Below are positions 62,392 through 64,000 of a stretch of 64,000 bases of DNA, one piece after another. This DNA is from Punctularia strigosozonata HHB-11173 SS5 (Eukaryota > Basidiomycota > Agaricomycetes > Corticiales > Punctulariaceae). The position numbers and the translations under genes were made by a program. The stretch is from positions 1,760,531 through 1,824,530 of the forward strand of contig NW_006767435.1 of NCBI RefSeq assembly GCF_000264995.1, given 5' to 3'. Every line of letters starts with the position of its first letter. Position 1 is the stretch's first letter. Under the pieces are notes generated by a model. The model made no database searches, was not told the origin of the DNA, and saw only the letters and a list, made by a program, of their open reading frames with translations.

Positions 62392-63302
62392 GAAGAATGA
62401 GGGCCTTCGCTGAGCTGTACGACGGCCACCCTTTCGCTCAGTTTGCTTGCCAACGAGTCACCGTTCTGTGGCTGTGCTGCCGGGCGCTTGCAAACCCAGC
62501 GTCTGTTAAATGTTTCTCCCTGAAGTTTCACGAAAGGACGGAGTTCTAGGGACACACGCTTTCGACTGGTTTCACGGTAGCGACAAGATCCTCTATTTCA
62601 AGATGAGCTATTTGACGATCTTAGACTATACAATATGTGATGTAATGCATGGATGGTGTATACTTGCAAGACCGGTGACGAAGAGCGAGACATTACAGAT
62701 ATCGTGGAACGGCACAAATATTGTTCACTACCCCTGTGCCCGATGCCATGACATCAAAGCCGCAAATGAAATCAAGGAGAGAGTCCACGTGTGGCGCAGA
62801 TAGCGTAGAGAAAACGAAGTGATCATAGCAGCGATTAATGATTATTTCCTCCCCGGACCGGCCTCCATCTCCAACTGCCTCGACGGGTCTGGCAGCAAGC
62901 GCCAGATAGCATCCGACGGAAACAGAACCCACCCCCAAACCCACCAATTCCAAAACACATGCGTCGAACTCGCAACGCTCTACAGATCGGCCAAAGGTAC
63001 TTGATCGCGCTCGATCTCGGAATGGAAACCAAGGCGATGCGTTCGTGAGGAGAGGGGCCAGATCGGTGCGTGTATATGCCGATCCATATGGCCCCCCTCC
63101 GTCGTCGTCGTCGTCGTCGTCAATGCCATCGCTGATTATCCACCGACCGCAGGCACGGCGGGTTGCGTCGGCGTTCCTCGCCTACGCGGCGCGACGACAC
63201 CCGGGTAACGACTAGCGCCGGGCTCGCGTCGTGGCCTCATATTTTCGGGGTAGATATCATGGCGTGCAGGCGGTGCGTAGATCGCGGAATCGTGTATGTG
63301 CG
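62392..63302. other. intergenic with a GTC microsatellite
   Basis: About 900 bases between the ESA1 start and the PBS2-type gene end, both on minus. A perfect GTC trinucleotide run of seven units lies at 63101-63121. No coding frame or RNA gene supported. Confidence 0.4.
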
Positions 63303-64000
63303 CTATGCCACGTCTACTGGCGGATCTTCCGCCTGCGGACGCTGAAGCGACTGGTCACCGCCTTGGGTATTCTTGACGTCTCGCTGAGTAATGGCGAATG
63401 CGACCCATGCGGGCATATCGACATCGCGTGACTGATCTTCGATCATCCATGGATGTTCCTGCGATGAGCAATCGTTAGCGTTTCATCTCGGAGATTAATG
63501 CGAGCGGGGGCGCGCACGAGTAGCTCCGCATAGGTAGCTCTGCGTTCCGGAATCTTCTCCAGACATCGATCGACCCAATCCCTGGCGTTGGCTGAGAAAC
63601 GTTCCTCAGGCAGTTCCGGGGGTGGACCGTGAACGATTGCGGTGAGTTGCGCGAAGACATTCGAGTACGTTTCTGGGATGTTTGCGTGAGCGAAGGGACA
63701 TTGCCTTACGGCGAGGCTGTATAGTATACCTGGAGGGTATGGATATTGCCCAATGCCCATTTCTATTGCGGTCAGGCCAACGGACCAAATGTCGGAGGAT
63801 ACCGTGTATGCGCCGAGACTGCCGACCGATTCGCCCTTTATCCGTTCAGGGGCCATGTAGGATTGACACCCGATATTTGTCCTGGCTAGTGACTTCTCGA
63901 GTTGACCTGAAACCCCGAAATCGCAAAGCTTGATTTGACCCTTGCGGTTCACGAGTACGTTCGTGGGCTTGACGTCTAGGACGAAGTTGGTTATGTGATT
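63303..64000 (-). CDS. PBS2: PBS2-type MAP kinase kinase (HOG pathway), 3' part
   Basis: MAPKK that activates the Hog1 MAP kinase in osmotic and stress signalling. Only the C-lobe is in the window; the 5' part lies beyond 64000. Order: VKPTNVLVNRKGQIKLCDFG (an intron acceptor lies near 63977), VSGQLEKSLARTNIGCQSYM with the Ser/Thr activation sites, APERIKGESVGSLGAYTVSS, DIWSVGLTAIEMGIGQYPYP. An intron follows, then ETYSNVFAQLTAIVHGPPPE and PERRATYAELL. A second intron joins to EHPWMIEDQSRDVDMPAWVA and a short hydrophilic tail, TAG 63303-63305. The NIGCQSYMAPERIK stretch and EHPW...RDVDM end are characteristic of fungal Pbs2 rather than Mkk or Ste7. Confidence 0.88.

Overview
The window is nuclear DNA of a filamentous basidiomycete, most likely a wood-decay agaricomycete of polypore type. 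This is inferred from the content. Genes are intron-dense, with introns mostly 45-65 nt and GT/AG ends. Coding third positions are GC-rich. There are FunK1-type kinases, a GT61 glycosyltransferase, a GMC oxidoreductase relic, two alpha-amylases, and mitochondrial leucine/valine and lactate enzymes. No species can be named from sequence alone.

Layout, left to right. 0-6.3 kb: a possible gene end, an unrecognised small gene (2.06-2.66), a mitochondrial helical membrane protein (minus, 3.10-4.57) and mitochondrial enoyl-CoA hydratase (minus, 4.97-6.17). 6.3-9.0: decayed DNA with a FunK1 kinase tail fragment. 9.0-11.4: secreted GH13 alpha-amylase (minus). 11.5-14.5: gene-poor. 14.5-17.6: PDK1-type kinase with PH domain (plus). 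18.2-19.4: acetolactate synthase regulatory subunit (minus). 19.7-20.0: copy A of a dispersed repeat. 20.3-23.7: Mediator subunit 1 and a SAM methyltransferase (both minus). 24.0-26.5: D-lactate dehydrogenase (minus). 27.0-29.7: intracellular alpha-amylase (minus). 30.05-30.12: initiator tRNA-Met (minus), head to head with COG5 (plus, 30.2-33.5). 35.7-37.2: CipC-like protein (plus). 37.5-39.3: TFIIIA (minus). 39.5-40.7: truncated FunK1 kinase. 41.1-42.6: palmitoyl-protein thioesterase (plus). 43.0-45.2: GT61 glycosyltransferase (plus). 45.2-49: repeat-rich tract with a TGGGTGA motif cluster, a tandem repeat of about 150 bp, a GMC oxidoreductase relic and inverted repeat copy B. 49.1-50.4: two-module secreted protein (minus). 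51.4-52.0: decayed paralogue of the 23-kb methyltransferase. 52.5-57.6: large coiled-coil, C-terminally anchored protein (plus). 58.5-59.2: one-module relative of the two-module protein (plus). 59.6-60.3: small membrane protein (plus). 60.4-62.4: ESA1/TIP60 acetyltransferase (minus). 63.3-64.0: 3' part of a PBS2-type MAPKK (minus), cut by the window edge.

Most genes are single-copy housekeeping genes and form no visible pathway cluster. The most notable observations are these. (1) Hand reconstruction of the two alpha-amylases needs coding micro-exons of 4, 6 and 9 nt at or beside active-site motifs, and COG5 starts with a 7-nt coding exon. (2) Two introns appear to use GC donors. (3) A cysteine-free secreted protein family is present as a one-module gene and as an internally duplicated two-module gene. 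(4) An inverted pair of repeats of 310-350 bp and a separate tract share the motif TGGGTGA. (5) Two enzyme relics lie close to a living paralogue or among repeats. All exon joins were worked out by eye from reading frame, splice consensus and protein-family expectation, and none has been tested against transcripts.
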